Shown here piece after piece: positions 9,601 to 17,144 of a stretch of DNA of 64,000 nucleotides. The stretch comes from an uncultured Clostridia bacterium (lineage in GTDB: Bacteria > Bacillota > Clostridia > Christensenellales > UBA1242): positions 106,544 to 170,543 of the forward strand of contig CAKVLR010000003.1 of NCBI GenBank assembly GCA_934757855.1, written 5' to 3'. The notes under the pieces are model-generated. The model saw nothing but the letters and a program-made list of their open reading frames with translations, made no database searches and was not told where the DNA came from. Both the position numbers and the translations under genes were made by a program. Numbering within the stretch: the first letter of the stretch is position 1; every line of letters starts with the position of its first letter.

Positions 9601-10229
9601 TCCGCTTGGTCACGCATAGGCATAAGTTGCCTTTCGATTTCCATAACAGTAGTTTCAATCAAAGTCAAGTTTTCACGCGTTTTGGCGAGTTTGCGCTCCG
9701 CCTCAATCTTGCGCTCCTTAAACTTTGCAATTCCCGCCGCTTCCTCAAAAATAGCCCTGCGGTCCTCAGCCTTTGTCGATACAATTTGCTCAACTTTACC
9801 TTGACCTATAATCGAATAGCCATCACGCCCTATACCGCTGTCGTGCAAAAGATTGCTAATATCTTTTAGTAAACAAGGTGCGTGATTCAGTGAATATTCA
9901 CTCGTTCCAGAACGATACAATTTACGCGAAATAACCACTTCATCATAATCAAGATTGAACTGGTGGTCCTCATTTGAAAAAACCAGCGATACCTCACAGT
10001 AAGAAAGGCTTTTTCTACTTTCTGAGCCCTTAAAGATTACATCTTGCATACTCGAACCACGCAAGTTTTTAGATGATTGCTCACCCAAAACCCAGCGAAT
10101 AGCATCGGCAAAGTTTGATTTACCGCAACCGTTTGGTCCGACAATAGCGGTAATACCCTCACTAAATTCAATGCCTAGTTTATCGGCAAATGATTTAAAC
10201 CCTAGTACCTCTATCCTTTTAAAACTCAC
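6666..10229 (-). CDS. smc: Chromosome segregation ATPase SMC
   Basis: A 1187-residue SMC, the normal length. The N-terminal head has Walker A GPNGCGKSN at about 31-39. Two long Glu/Lys/Gln-rich coiled coils flank a hinge near residues 500-660 (YEGYNGTVRKLL, then GSITGGS). The C-terminal head has signature LLSGGEKTLTAIA and Walker B CLLDEIDAALDD. With ScpAB it compacts and segregates chromosomes. It follows plsX by 12 bases and shares that promoter. rnc and acpP, often found between plsX and smc in Firmicutes, are not here. The 3' end is duplicated downstream. Confidence 0.97.
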   Translation of the reverse strand: MSFKRIEVLGFKSFADKLGIEFSEGITAIVGPNGCGKSNFADAIRWVLGEQSSKNLRGSSMQDVIFKGSESRKSLSYCEVSLVFSNEDHQFNLDYDEVVISRKLYRSGTSEYSLNHAPCLLKDISNLLHDSGIGRDGYSIIGQGKVEQIVSTKAEDRRAIFEEAAGIAKFKERKIEAERKLAKTRENLTLIETTVMEIERQLMPMRDQAEKAKKYLALREKLKFEEVNNYIYHYENANSNKQRISDMIEGLREQASDKEKQVQSAIDKQNQSLEGIKAIDEQIQALRDEILKLTVTIEKNAGDRRVAMAKLEYLQEQATKLQQEIENDKIEFVRINDELQSKQQEKTDNVDKLNALRARLDELEQIYANVIEQLRVSEQAVSGSQQEMQDAISKLTDIKSNITRLETEISAIDEREKELIAKQEALIDKRDGAVVIENQAKTACANAENNRRNAWDNLTALRENLASVEQGERDMRAELDISSEELAKLESRAKLLNEMQAEYEGYNGTVRKLLLDAGKNSELQRLIVGVVGELITVPQNLETAIEMALGFAVQNIVTRDEQDAKRLVSYLKSKSYGRATFLPISSMKPKYINEAYRPLLSTNGCFGVASELISFDEKLTPVIKGLLGNTVIVDNMDTAVRLANGSKFSFKIVTLDGDVMNTAGSITGGSKKAEINNLLSREREIESIQERIKSQTNKVNEQRNSIKVYNDTLVKLNKEIETQANLLHDYDIELAQKEEILKHAQDDSNLYALELDEINQELSRLSARREIFEQELATSKQVDAGDMPTAKGGSKNNQYDVLREKRDSLSSQITDLKVEIATLSTEIGSVDSEIERLLAEQEELSQNIDENNSLLVKNNRTMETAKALDAGSENAETADASEKLERVKAKVVEMEAVKQELHDSMNGIEEERTRVTNEYARIQEKIYQEEAKLAQIDTNIENMQDRILEDYELTYLTALEMKSDEFEAEDAQARINDLRRDINRLGHVNVNAIEDSKDLDERYTDLSTQLADLKKAEEDIMSVIKELSDQMTEKFQTEFNKINENFMRIFRELFGGGRAKLTLTDDDVLTAGVEIDANPPGKAVGSTSLLSGGEKTLTAIAILFAILKLRPMPFCLLDEIDAALDDANVERFAKYLHNFAGETQFIVITHRKPTMELADNLYGVTMEQKGVSKVVSVKLSDALQSVE

Positions 10230-10241
10230 CCTGTTTCTCCT

Positions 10242-11267
10242 TTATTCTTTTGAGTCCTCAATTTCCAATCTATTTTCGCTAATTGTATTCCCTAATTTAG
10301 TCAACAAATCACATTCGGCATATTCTTTAATTTGCTCAATACTAGCGAGCAAACTTGACACTTTTGCAGAGCCGTGAGCCTTTACCACAAGTTGCTTAGT
10401 ACCCAAAAGTGGTGACCCACCGTATGCTTGATAGTCGTAAATTTTCATAATCTTTTTGAGTGGCTTTTTGACAATTAAACCGCCTATTTTGCCTCTAAAC
10501 GAAGATTTTAGCCCGCTTTTTAGCACACCCATAAAGTTTGATAAAGTACCCTCAATGCTTTTTAATAATACATTTCCAGAAAACCCGTCTGTCACGATTA
10601 CATCATATTCTCCACTCAATGCATCGCGCGCTTCCATATTGCCCACAAAATTTATAGGTAATTTTTGCAAAAGTGGAAAAGTAGATTTCGCCAAATCGTT
10701 ACCTTTTGCTTCTTCAGTCCCTACATTAAGTAACGCAACTCGTGGCTGACTGATATTTTGCGTTACACGCATATACTCGCTACCCATAAGCGCAAAATGA
10801 CATAGATTTATAGGCTTACAGTCCATATTTGCACCACAATCAATTAGTAGCACTTTGCCCCCACTTACAGTTGGCAACATAGGCGCAAGTGCGGGCCTAC
10901 TTACCCCAGCAAGTCTACCCAATTTCAATACAGAGCCACTCAATACAGCACCCGTGCTACCAGCAGACACAAGACCTGCATATTCGCCTGTTTTGAGTTT
11001 GTCTATACATACAACAAGCGAACTATCTTTCTTTGTGCGAATTGCCTCTACTGGTGCTTCATTGCAAGTAATTTCCTCGCGCGCATCGGTAAAAATCAAG
11101 CGTTCTTTGTCAAAAGTTTTGTCTTTGGCGAGTTCGTTTAATTCTTCAATTTTACCCACCATTTCGATAGAAATATTTTGATATTTGTACAATGCGAGCA
11201 AAACAGCCTCAAACATTTCTTTTGCGCCATTGTCCCCACCGTATGCATCAACCAAAATTTTAAACAT
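10242..11267 (-). CDS. plsX: Phosphate acyltransferase PlsX
   Basis: A 341-residue PlsX. It makes acyl-phosphate from acyl-ACP, which PlsY uses to start phospholipid synthesis. The N-terminal signature is VDAYGGDNG (usually VDAMGGD), followed by GAVLSGSVLKLGRL and VLLIDCGAN, and the C-terminal part has VTDGFSGNVLLKSIEG and YGGSPLLGTK. The ATG has GGAGAT five bases upstream. It lies between rpmF and smc, an arrangement conserved across bacteria, but the fab genes normally downstream are absent here. Confidence 0.96.
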   Translation of the reverse strand: MFKILVDAYGGDNGAKEMFEAVLLALYKYQNISIEMVGKIEELNELAKDKTFDKERLIFTDAREEITCNEAPVEAIRTKKDSSLVVCIDKLKTGEYAGLVSAGSTGAVLSGSVLKLGRLAGVSRPALAPMLPTVSGGKVLLIDCGANMDCKPINLCHFALMGSEYMRVTQNISQPRVALLNVGTEEAKGNDLAKSTFPLLQKLPINFVGNMEARDALSGEYDVIVTDGFSGNVLLKSIEGTLSNFMGVLKSGLKSSFRGKIGGLIVKKPLKKIMKIYDYQAYGGSPLLGTKQLVVKAHGSAKVSSLLASIEQIKEYAECDLLTKLGNTISENRLEIEDSKE

Positions 11268-11301
11268 AATATATCTCCATAATAATAAAATACTTGATTT
11301 A

Positions 11302-11330
11302 ATTCTATCATATTAGAGATAAAAAGACAA
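11302..11330 (-). promoter_or_regulatory. Sigma-A promoter of plsX-smc
   Basis: On the minus strand TTGTCT (11325-11330), 17 bases, then TAGAAT (11302-11307). It lies between the rpmF terminators and plsX, so plsX can be transcribed apart from rpmF. Confidence 0.6.
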
Positions 11331-11332
11331 AC

Positions 11333-11355
11333 AAAAAAAGGCAATTTTTGCCTTT
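11333..11355 (-). terminator. Second terminator downstream of rpmF
   Basis: AAAGGCAA-TTT-TTGCCTTT forms a hairpin, followed on the minus strand by a run of seven T. It comes just before the plsX promoter and backs up the hairpin at the end of rpmF. Confidence 0.75.
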
Positions 11356-11372
11356 ATTTCAAGATTTTCTCA

Positions 11373-11398
11373 ATAAAAAAGGAGCAAAATTATGCTCC
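11373..11398 (-). terminator. rpmF terminator overlapping the stop codon
   Basis: GGAGCA and TGCTCC pair around a six-base loop that contains the rpmF TAA. On the minus strand a T6 run follows. Confidence 0.75.
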
Positions 11399-11596
11399 GT
11401 TTTTCTCTTGTGCCTTGTCCTTCTCTAAAACAAGTACTTGCTTTCCATCGTAGTATCCGCACTTCTTGCAAACGCGGTGAGCCAACTTTGGTTCGTGACA
11501 ACGAGGACATTCAACGATAGCAGGTGCTGTGATTTTCCAGTTTGCTGCTCTTGAACGCTTCCTTGCTTTAGAGGTCTTAGATTTAGGAACTGCCAT
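11390..11596 (-). CDS. rpmF: 50S ribosomal protein L32
   Basis: A 68-residue L32: MAVPKSKTSKARKRSRAAN at the N-terminus, then a zinc ribbon with CPRC near residue 30 and CKKC near 43. This is the zinc-binding (C+) form. It has a consensus promoter and its own terminators, and it precedes plsX as in many bacteria. Confidence 0.97.
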   Translation of the reverse strand: MAVPKSKTSKARKRSRAANWKITAPAIVECPRCHEPKLAHRVCKKCGYYDGKQVLVLEKDKAQEKNGA

Positions 11597-11643
11597 TTAG
11601 CCGACCTCCAATTAATAATATGTAAAAATTTATTTACGCCAAT

Positions 11644-11672
11644 ATTATAACTTATTTTTTGCATATTGTCAA
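11644..11672 (-). promoter_or_regulatory. Consensus sigma-A promoter of rpmF
   Basis: TTGACA (11667-11672), exactly 17 bases, and TATAAT (11644-11649) on the minus strand. Both hexamers are perfect. Confidence 0.9.
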
Positions 11673-11713
11673 CGCTAATAACCAAAATTTTTGATTTTTA
11701 TAAATTATTTTGT

Positions 11714-11742
11714 TTGGCTATTTATTAAATTTGTGGTATAAT
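11714..11742 (+). promoter_or_regulatory. Sigma-A promoter of tmcAL
   Basis: TTGGCT (11714-11719), 17 bases, TATAAT (11737-11742) with an extended TGg in front, 26 bases before the ATG. Confidence 0.8.
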
Positions 11743-11768
11743 AATATTAAATTAAGGGAGAACGGAAA

Positions 11769-13046
11769 ATGAAATTTTGTGCAATTATATGTGAATATAA
11801 TCCATTCCACAACGGACACCAGTACCACATTGAGGAAAGTTTAAAACAAAGTGGCTGTGATGCCTGCATTTGTATAATGGGCGGTAATTTTTCACAAAGA
11901 GGCGAACCTGCCCTTGTTGAAAAATATTCGCGTGCGCAAATGGCTATTGCTGGTGGCGCTTCGGCGGTCGTGCAAATACCGACTTACTTTTGCACGGGCA
12001 GTGCTGAAATTTTTGCGCAAGCCGCAATTAAAATTGTATCGAGTTTTAAAAATGTAACTCATATCTCTTTTGGTAGCGAATGTGGTGATGTGCGCTCTCT
12101 TAGCGAATTAGCGAAATTTTTGTACAAAGAGCCTTCATTTTTTAAAGCGCGCATAAAACGCAACTTAAACGATGGTTTTTCGCTGGGTAGAGCCAAAACT
12201 CACGCTTTGCAAGAGTGTATTGAGGCTGGTTTGGTAAAATTTACCCGCCCTGAGGTAGTGGCAAACTTACTTGATTCGCCAAACAATATTTTAGCGGTAG
12301 AATACCTAAAAGTTTTACTCTCGACAGGCAGAAAAGATATCACCCCTATCACTATCAAGCGTGTAGAAGAAGCAAGCGAAGCAAAGGAAGCAGAAAATTT
12401 TGATTATCACCTTTCTAGCGCAACCGCTATTCGCGAGTCTGTGTACAAAAGCAAACGAATTTGGAATATTAGGAAATTTATTCCTAGCGAACCATACAAA
12501 ATTTTTGCACATAGTTTGCAGACTATGGGTATCCCAGATATGGACCTTTGGGGAAATATTGCGCTATATCGAATGAGAACAGCCAGCCCAAACGACTTAA
12601 TGCAAAACTATGATGTGGTAGAGGGCATTGAAAACAAACTCATCACAATGGCACGCGAAAATGTCGATTATCCCGCTTTTGTTGAAAACTGCACTTCGCG
12701 TAGATTTACCAAAGCCCGTATTCAGCGAATTGTTACCGCGTGCTTGTTAAATTTGCGTAGCAATTATGTACGCCATATTTATGAAATAGATAAATTGCCT
12801 TATATCAAACTACTTGCAGTCAAAAATAACAAAGAGATTTTGGCAAGTCTAAATGAATGTGATACTATTCTCGTTTCACGCAAACAAGATGCAATCGAGG
12901 CCCAAAAAGACCCTTTTGCAAAGATTTTGATGTTCTCTGAGGACAAAGCAAATAATTTATATTCTTTGTTACTTGATATTACCAAAGACCAGCAAAAAGA
13001 TTTTGCTATGAACGATATTTATATCAAAACCGAGTTTGTGAAATAG
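11769..13046 (+). CDS. tmcAL: tRNA(Met) cytidine acetate ligase TmcAL (YlbM family)
   Basis: A 425-residue nucleotidyltransferase-like protein. The N-terminus reads CEYNPFHNGHQYH, the HxGH adenylation motif, then GGNFSQRGEPALVEKYSRA, both characteristic of YlbM/TmcAL. In B. subtilis the enzyme uses acetate and ATP to acetylate the wobble cytidine of elongator tRNA-Met. It is monocistronic, with its own promoter and ending in a convergent terminator region with yebC. The length fits the family. Confidence 0.93.
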   Translation: MKFCAIICEYNPFHNGHQYHIEESLKQSGCDACICIMGGNFSQRGEPALVEKYSRAQMAIAGGASAVVQIPTYFCTGSAEIFAQAAIKIVSSFKNVTHISFGSECGDVRSLSELAKFLYKEPSFFKARIKRNLNDGFSLGRAKTHALQECIEAGLVKFTRPEVVANLLDSPNNILAVEYLKVLLSTGRKDITPITIKRVEEASEAKEAENFDYHLSSATAIRESVYKSKRIWNIRKFIPSEPYKIFAHSLQTMGIPDMDLWGNIALYRMRTASPNDLMQNYDVVEGIENKLITMARENVDYPAFVENCTSRRFTKARIQRIVTACLLNLRSNYVRHIYEIDKLPYIKLLAVKNNKEILASLNECDTILVSRKQDAIEAQKDPFAKILMFSEDKANNLYSLLLDITKDQQKDFAMNDIYIKTEFVK

Positions 13047-13072
13047 TATAGTATAAATGAAAAACAAAGTTT

Positions 13073-13095
13073 AAAAAACTAGCATTTGCTAGTTT
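13073..13095. terminator. Hairpin downstream of tmcAL
   Basis: AAACTAGC-ATTT-GCTAGTTT is a perfect eight-base-pair stem. On the minus strand a run of T follows; on the plus strand the T tract is broken. Confidence 0.65.
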
Positions 13096-13137
13096 CTATT
13101 ATTTGTTTGTCATTATGGTAAACATTTTAAGAAAGAA

Positions 13138-13169
13138 TAAAAAGCAGGCAAGTGGTATGCGTGCTTTTT
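13138..13169. terminator. Terminator downstream of yebC (bidirectional)
   Basis: AAAAAGCA(g)GCA / TGC(g)TGCTTTTT forms an 11-base-pair stem with one mismatch, with T runs on both strands. It separates the convergent tmcAL and yebC genes. Confidence 0.75.
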
Positions 13170-13188
13170 ATTGTGTACATCCCCAATG

Positions 13189-13917
13189 CTAATCTTTTAG
13201 GTTAACATTGTGGTAAACATTTTGTACATCTTCATTTTCTTCGAGATTATCGAGCATTTTCATAAATGAAGTATATTTATCATCTGGCAAATCCATTGTT
13301 TGTTGTGCAATCATTTCGAGTTCGGCAGAAACGACTTCGAGTCCTGCGCTCAAAATTTTGTCACGAATAGTTGCAAGTTTTGTTGCTTCGCCTACAAAAG
13401 TATAACCTTCTTCGCTAAAATCGTAGTCATCAGCCTCTGCGTCCATTGCAATCATCATAACATCATCTTCGGTAAGACCTGCTTTTGGTTTTGTAGCGAC
13501 TACTGCTTTACGGTCGAACAAGAACGCAACGCTCCCTGGACCGCCCAAAGCACCGCCTGCTCTATCGAAAATGTGGCGGACATCACTAGATGCACGGTTT
13601 TTGTTATCAGTCAAGATATCGCAAATTATTGCGCTACCACCTGGGCCGTAACCTTCGTAAGTCATTTCCTCGTAGTTTACGGCACTACCCTCACCGCTTG
13701 CCTTTTTGATACTTCTTTGAATATTGTCGTTTGGCATATTGTTACTACGCGCTTTTGCGATAATAGTTGCAAGTTTTGGGTTATTGACTGGGTCGGGACC
13801 GCCCGCCTTAACGGCTACTGCGATTTCTTTACCCAATTTGGTAAATATTTTACCACGCGCTTGGTCGGTTTTTTCCTTATCACGCTTGATAGTTGACCAT
13901 TTACTATGACCTGACAT
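13189..13917 (-). CDS. yebC: YebC/PmpR family protein (translation factor or transcriptional regulator)
   Basis: A 242-residue YebC family protein starting MSGHSKWSTIKRDKEKTDQARGKIFTKLGKEI, the invariant family start, and containing YEGYGPGG and NRASSDVRHIFDRAGG. Members have been described as DNA-binding regulators and, more recently, as factors that help ribosomes through proline stretches. It lies 11 bases after a SpoU methyltransferase gene and has AAAGGAG in front of its ATG. Confidence 0.95.
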   Translation of the reverse strand: MSGHSKWSTIKRDKEKTDQARGKIFTKLGKEIAVAVKAGGPDPVNNPKLATIIAKARSNNMPNDNIQRSIKKASGEGSAVNYEEMTYEGYGPGGSAIICDILTDNKNRASSDVRHIFDRAGGALGGPGSVAFLFDRKAVVATKPKAGLTEDDVMMIAMDAEADDYDFSEEGYTFVGEATKLATIRDKILSAGLEVVSAELEMIAQQTMDLPDDKYTSFMKMLDNLEENEDVQNVYHNVNLKD

Positions 13918-13928
13918 AATACTCTCCT

Positions 13929-14660
13929 TTAAATTAATTTACTCATAATTATTGCGCCTGCAATCGCCACATTGAGTGATTCGACTGCGTTTTGCATTTT
14001 AATCGAAATATTTTGTGAAGCAAGGCTTGCGATTTCCTCGCGCGCTCCGTTCGCTTCATTTCCTAAAATAATGCCAAAAATTCCGTTTGGCTTTTCTACA
14101 CTATCAATATTTACGCCGTTCATATCTGCGTTGTAGATAGTAAGTCCTCGCAATTTTTGCAAATCTTCCATAGTGACCTCAAACAAATTAACATCAGCGA
14201 TTGTCCCCATTGTGGAACGCAAGACTTTGTCATTTGTCCAATCTACACAGTTAAACATATAGATATCTTTGTACCCTAGTGCAAGTGCGGTACGAATAAT
14301 CGTGCCTAAATTGCCTGGGTCAGCCACACGGTCTAGTACCAAAAATTGCGATTTTGGGAGTCTAAACGGCTTTGCGGTTAGCCTCACCACGCCCACAATT
14401 TGCGAACTATTTACCGTTTGCGTTAGGCAATTTAGCACTTCTTCGCTACACAAAATTTGCTCTGCATCAAGTTTTTCAGCGAAAGCGGGTTTTTCCCTAT
14501 ACAAAAGATACTTTATTTCCACTCCGCGCGCTACTAGGTCACTAACGAACCTTTCACCCTCGACAAGCACCAAATTTCGCTCTTTGCGGTACTTTTTGAT
14601 AGTCAATTTTGCCAAATCTTTTATCAAGGCATTGTTTTTACTGGTAATTTCTTTTTCCAT
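13929..14660 (-). CDS. TrmH/SpoU family RNA 2'-O-methyltransferase
   Basis: A protein of about 243 residues with an N-terminal substrate-binding domain and a C-terminal SPOUT domain. The three SpoU motifs are visible: LDRVADPGNLGTIIRTA, ILGNEANGAREE and IKMQNAVESLNVAIAGAII, which form the knotted AdoMet site. The target is probably 23S rRNA (RlmB-like), as for the gene at this position next to rplT in other Firmicutes. I chose ATG at 14660 over an upstream TTG, which would lie inside the rplT terminator. GGTGATT precedes the ATG. Confidence 0.9.
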   Translation of the reverse strand: MEKEITSKNNALIKDLAKLTIKKYRKERNLVLVEGERFVSDLVARGVEIKYLLYREKPAFAEKLDAEQILCSEEVLNCLTQTVNSSQIVGVVRLTAKPFRLPKSQFLVLDRVADPGNLGTIIRTALALGYKDIYMFNCVDWTNDKVLRSTMGTIADVNLFEVTMEDLQKLRGLTIYNADMNGVNIDSVEKPNGIFGIILGNEANGAREEIASLASQNISIKMQNAVESLNVAIAGAIIMSKLI

Positions 14661-14667
14661 AATCACC

Positions 14668-14700
14668 AAAAAATAGTTTTACTAAAAAGCAAAACTATTT
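14668..14700 (-). terminator. Terminator of infC-rpmI-rplT operon
   Basis: AAATAGTTTT and AAAACTATTT pair around a ten-base loop; a T6 run follows on the minus strand. It ends only eight bases before the SpoU gene start, so readthrough is probably what expresses that gene. Confidence 0.7.
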
Positions 14701-14712
14701 CCTTTTAAATAA

Positions 14713-15069
14713 TTACTTAGCAACTGCTTTCTTTGCTGTTTCGCAAAGGCTAGCAAAACTTGTAGCATCGTTTACAACCATATCAGCCAAAACTTTACGG
14801 TTGAGGTCGATATTTGCAGTCTTTAAGCCGTGCATAAATACACTGTAACTAACACCGTTTTGACGGCAACCAGCATTGATACGAGCAATCCAAAGGCTAC
14901 GCATATCGCGCTTTTTCAAACGGCGACCAACATAAGCGTAGTTACCTGAGTGCATAACTTGTTCTTTTGCTGCTTTAAATTGTTTTGACTTTGCGCCAAA
15001 GTAACCTTTCGCTTTTTTCAAAGTCTTGTTTCTTTTCTTAATTGCATGTAAGCCATTCTTTATTCTCAT
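14713..15069 (-). CDS. rplT: 50S ribosomal protein L20
   Basis: A 118-residue L20 (MRIKNGLHAIKKRNKTLKKA, AKSKQFKAAKEQVMHSGNYAY, RRLKKRDMRSLWIARINAG). Besides its structural role in 50S assembly, L20 represses its own operon in Firmicutes by binding the infC leader. The leader seen upstream of infC in this window fits that circuit. Confidence 0.98.
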   Translation of the reverse strand: MRIKNGLHAIKKRNKTLKKAKGYFGAKSKQFKAAKEQVMHSGNYAYVGRRLKKRDMRSLWIARINAGCRQNGVSYSVFMHGLKTANIDLNRKVLADMVVNDATSFASLCETAKKAVAK

Positions 15070-15083
15070 AGTTCATATCCTCC

Positions 15084-15278
15084 TTAAACCTCAATGGCCC
15101 TTGCGATTTTGGCTTGGTCAGCCTTGGCAACAGTGTCGCCCGCACGCAAACGCATTTTTCTCTTACTTGATTTTTTAGTCATAATGTGACTTCTGTTTTG
15201 ACAACCGCGTTTAATCACGCCGTTTTTGTTCATTCTAAAACGCTTTTTAGCTGAACTCTTAGTCTTCATTTTTGGCAT
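15084..15278 (-). CDS. rpmI: 50S ribosomal protein L35
   Basis: A 64-residue L35: [20 protein letters not shown] at the start and the [15 protein letters not shown] end. It lies between infC and rplT, the order conserved throughout bacteria. Confidence 0.98.
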   Translation of the reverse strand: MPKMKTKSSAKKRFRMNKNGVIKRGCQNRSHIMTKKSSKRKMRLRAGDTVAKADQAKIARAIEV

Positions 15279-15295
15279 AAGTGTATCTCCTTAAT

Positions 15296-15811
15296 TTATT
15301 TTGAATCTTTTGGGGCAAGTATCATTGTAATAATCGAACCTGACAACATAGGTTTTTGGTCCATAACGCAGTATTCTGCAAGCATTTCGTAAAATTTGTT
15401 CATATTGTCAATACCGAAATGTGCAAAATTTGCCATACGACCACGCACACCCTTGATAATTACGCGCACTTTATCGCCGTTTTGCAAAAATTTGGCTACT
15501 TGGTTGGCTTTGTAGCGCATATCGTGTTCCTCAATACGCATAGAAAGTTCCATACCCTTTATGTCGGCACTTTTTTGCTTTTTCTTAGCCTCTTTGTCAC
15601 GCTTTTGCGCGATAAACTTGTACTTACCGTAGTCCATAATTTTACAAACTGGCGGAGTTGCATTTGGGTTTATCGCTACAAGGTCATAACCTAAATCATA
15701 CGCTTGTGTAAGGGCTGAATGAATGTCAACTATTCCTAATTGTTCACCCTCAACACCTAACAAACGCACTTCTTTTGCAGTGATTTGTTCATTAATCGAT
15801 AATTCCTTAAT
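15296..15811 (-). CDS. infC: Translation initiation factor IF-3 with non-standard ATT start
   Basis: IF-3 of 171 residues. The N domain begins INEQITAKEVRLLG.EGEQLG and the C domain includes GDKVRVIIKGVRGRM. No ATG, GTG or TTG lies at the expected place. An ideal AGGAGG (15821-15826) is followed nine bases later by ATT (15809-15811), so I take ATT as start, as in other infC genes, where it allows IF-3 to repress its own synthesis. A longer frame starting at 15871 would run through the leader's terminator hairpin and is rejected. The gene heads the infC-rpmI-rplT operon. Confidence 0.93.
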   Translation of the reverse strand: MKELSINEQITAKEVRLLGVEGEQLGIVDIHSALTQAYDLGYDLVAINPNATPPVCKIMDYGKYKFIAQKRDKEAKKKQKSADIKGMELSMRIEEHDMRYKANQVAKFLQNGDKVRVIIKGVRGRMANFAHFGIDNMNKFYEMLAEYCVMDQKPMLSGSIITMILAPKDSK

Positions 15812-15819
15812 GGTCTTAA

Positions 15820-15953
15820 TCCTCCTAAAAATTATTGCACAAAGAAAGAAGTGGATAGACCTACTACCCACTTCAATATCAAAAAATTAAGATATTAACC
15901 AAATCTAGGTATCCCGACTGGTGAGAAGTGAGTGCTTCTTCTTTGTAACATAC
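15820..15953 (-). promoter_or_regulatory. L20-type leader of infC with attenuator hairpin
   Basis: The leader of about 130 bases ends in a hairpin at 15848-15874 (GAAGTGGGTAG/CTATCCACTTC, one G-U pair) followed by TTTCTTT on the minus strand, that is an intrinsic terminator before the infC ribosome site. Upstream segments around 15925-15945 (AAGCACTCACTTCTCACC) are complementary to the hairpin's 5' arm and could form an antiterminator. The position and layout match the L20 autoregulatory leader of Firmicutes. The exact structure is inferred. Confidence 0.7.
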
Positions 15954-15959
15954 TCAAAT

Positions 15960-15988
15960 ATTCTATCATTAAAAATAATATTTGTCAA
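15960..15988 (-). promoter_or_regulatory. Sigma-A promoter of infC operon
   Basis: TTGACA (15983-15988), 17 bases, TAGAAT (15960-15965) with an extended TGa. It gives a long leader of about 140 bases. Confidence 0.85.
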
Positions 15989-16063
15989 GTAGTTTATCTA
16001 ATTTATTTTGTTGCATACAATTATTTTATTTGATTTTTGCCTTTTTGATACTAATTTCTTCAA

Positions 16064-17122
16064 TTATTTCAATTCAATACTAGGCAATGCCGAAATATTT
16101 AAGTCCGCAGGTTCCTCTGTCATCACCTGATAATAAGCGACCGAACCTATCATACCTGCGTTGTCTGTACAAAACTCAATCGGTGGAAAATATAGAGAAA
16201 TGCCTAAATCTTTACACTTTTCGGTCAGTGAGCCTCTAAGGTATGAGTTGGCAGCGACCCCACCCGCTAGCACCAACTTATTTTGTCCAAATTCTTTGCA
16301 CGCACGCAAAACTTTTGCCGTAAGCATATCGATAGCCTCGTGCTGGAACGATGAACAAATTTGCGGAATATCTATTTTCTCTCCGTTTTGCTCTAGTCTA
16401 TGCACATAATTAATTACTGCTGTTTTTAGCCCACTAAAACTTACATTATAACTATTAGCAAGTGTATCGTTATGTACAAATTTAATTTTGGGCTCGACAC
16501 CTTGTGCTAGTCTATCGACTTTGACACCGCCTGGGTATTCTAGCCCCATAATTCTTGCGACCTTGTCGTACGCCTCGCCGATTGCATCATCTTGAGTTGA
16601 ACCTATCAAAGTAAAATGATTGTAGTCATCAACATTTACGATTGCAGTATGCCCGCCACTAGTAATTAGACAAATAAACGGAGGCTCTAATTCTGGAAAA
16701 GCAATATAATTTGCAGAAATATGACCTTTTATGTGATTTACTGCAATTAAAGGCTTATCAAGCGCATAACTAAGCGCTTTTGCGGTCGTAAGTCCTACTA
16801 GCAATGCTCCCACTAACCCCGCGCCTTGCGTTACACCTATTGCGTCAATATCATCAAAAGTAAGCCCAGCGCTCGACAATGCTTGGTCAACAAGCGGAAT
16901 AATATTTAATATATGATTTCTGCTCGCAATCTCAGGCACGACCCCACCAAAATGGCGGTGAATTTCTATTTGCGAAGAAATAATGTTGCTTAGCACTTTT
17001 CTTCCGTTCACTACGACCGCTACACTTGTTTCATCACAACTACTTTCAATCGCAAGAATTGTGACTTCCTTTTTTTGCCTAATTGCCTTTACTTTTTGTG
17101 ACATTCTCTCCAAATATGACAC
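16064..17122 (-). CDS. tsaD: tRNA N6-adenosine threonylcarbamoyltransferase TsaD
   Basis: About 352 residues. It transfers threonylcarbamoyl to A37 of ANN-decoding tRNAs together with TsaB and TsaE. Motifs: ILAIESSCDETSVAVV, SSQIEIHRHFGGVVPEIASRNH, the metal-binding HIKGH, LVTSGGHT-like LITSGGHT and LAGGVAANSYLR. The start is uncertain: GTG at 17122 has AGGTGA five bases upstream; GTG at 17131 and ATG at 17104 are alternatives. It follows prfB in the secA-prfB-tsaD direction. Confidence 0.95.
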   Translation of the reverse strand: MSYLERMSQKVKAIRQKKEVTILAIESSCDETSVAVVVNGRKVLSNIISSQIEIHRHFGGVVPEIASRNHILNIIPLVDQALSSAGLTFDDIDAIGVTQGAGLVGALLVGLTTAKALSYALDKPLIAVNHIKGHISANYIAFPELEPPFICLITSGGHTAIVNVDDYNHFTLIGSTQDDAIGEAYDKVARIMGLEYPGGVKVDRLAQGVEPKIKFVHNDTLANSYNVSFSGLKTAVINYVHRLEQNGEKIDIPQICSSFQHEAIDMLTAKVLRACKEFGQNKLVLAGGVAANSYLRGSLTEKCKDLGISLYFPPIEFCTDNAGMIGSVAYYQVMTEEPADLNISALPSIELK

Positions 17123-17144
17123 TTTACTCACCTAAATTTAATTT

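Noticed and set aside
13300..13896. 198-residue plus-strand frame opposite yebC
   Set aside because: Antisense shadow of yebC, Cys/Thr/Phe-rich without any family motif.
15812..15871. N-terminal extension of infC to an upstream start
   Set aside because: It would be translated from the attenuator hairpin and across the AGGAGG site; IF-3 homology begins after the ATT.
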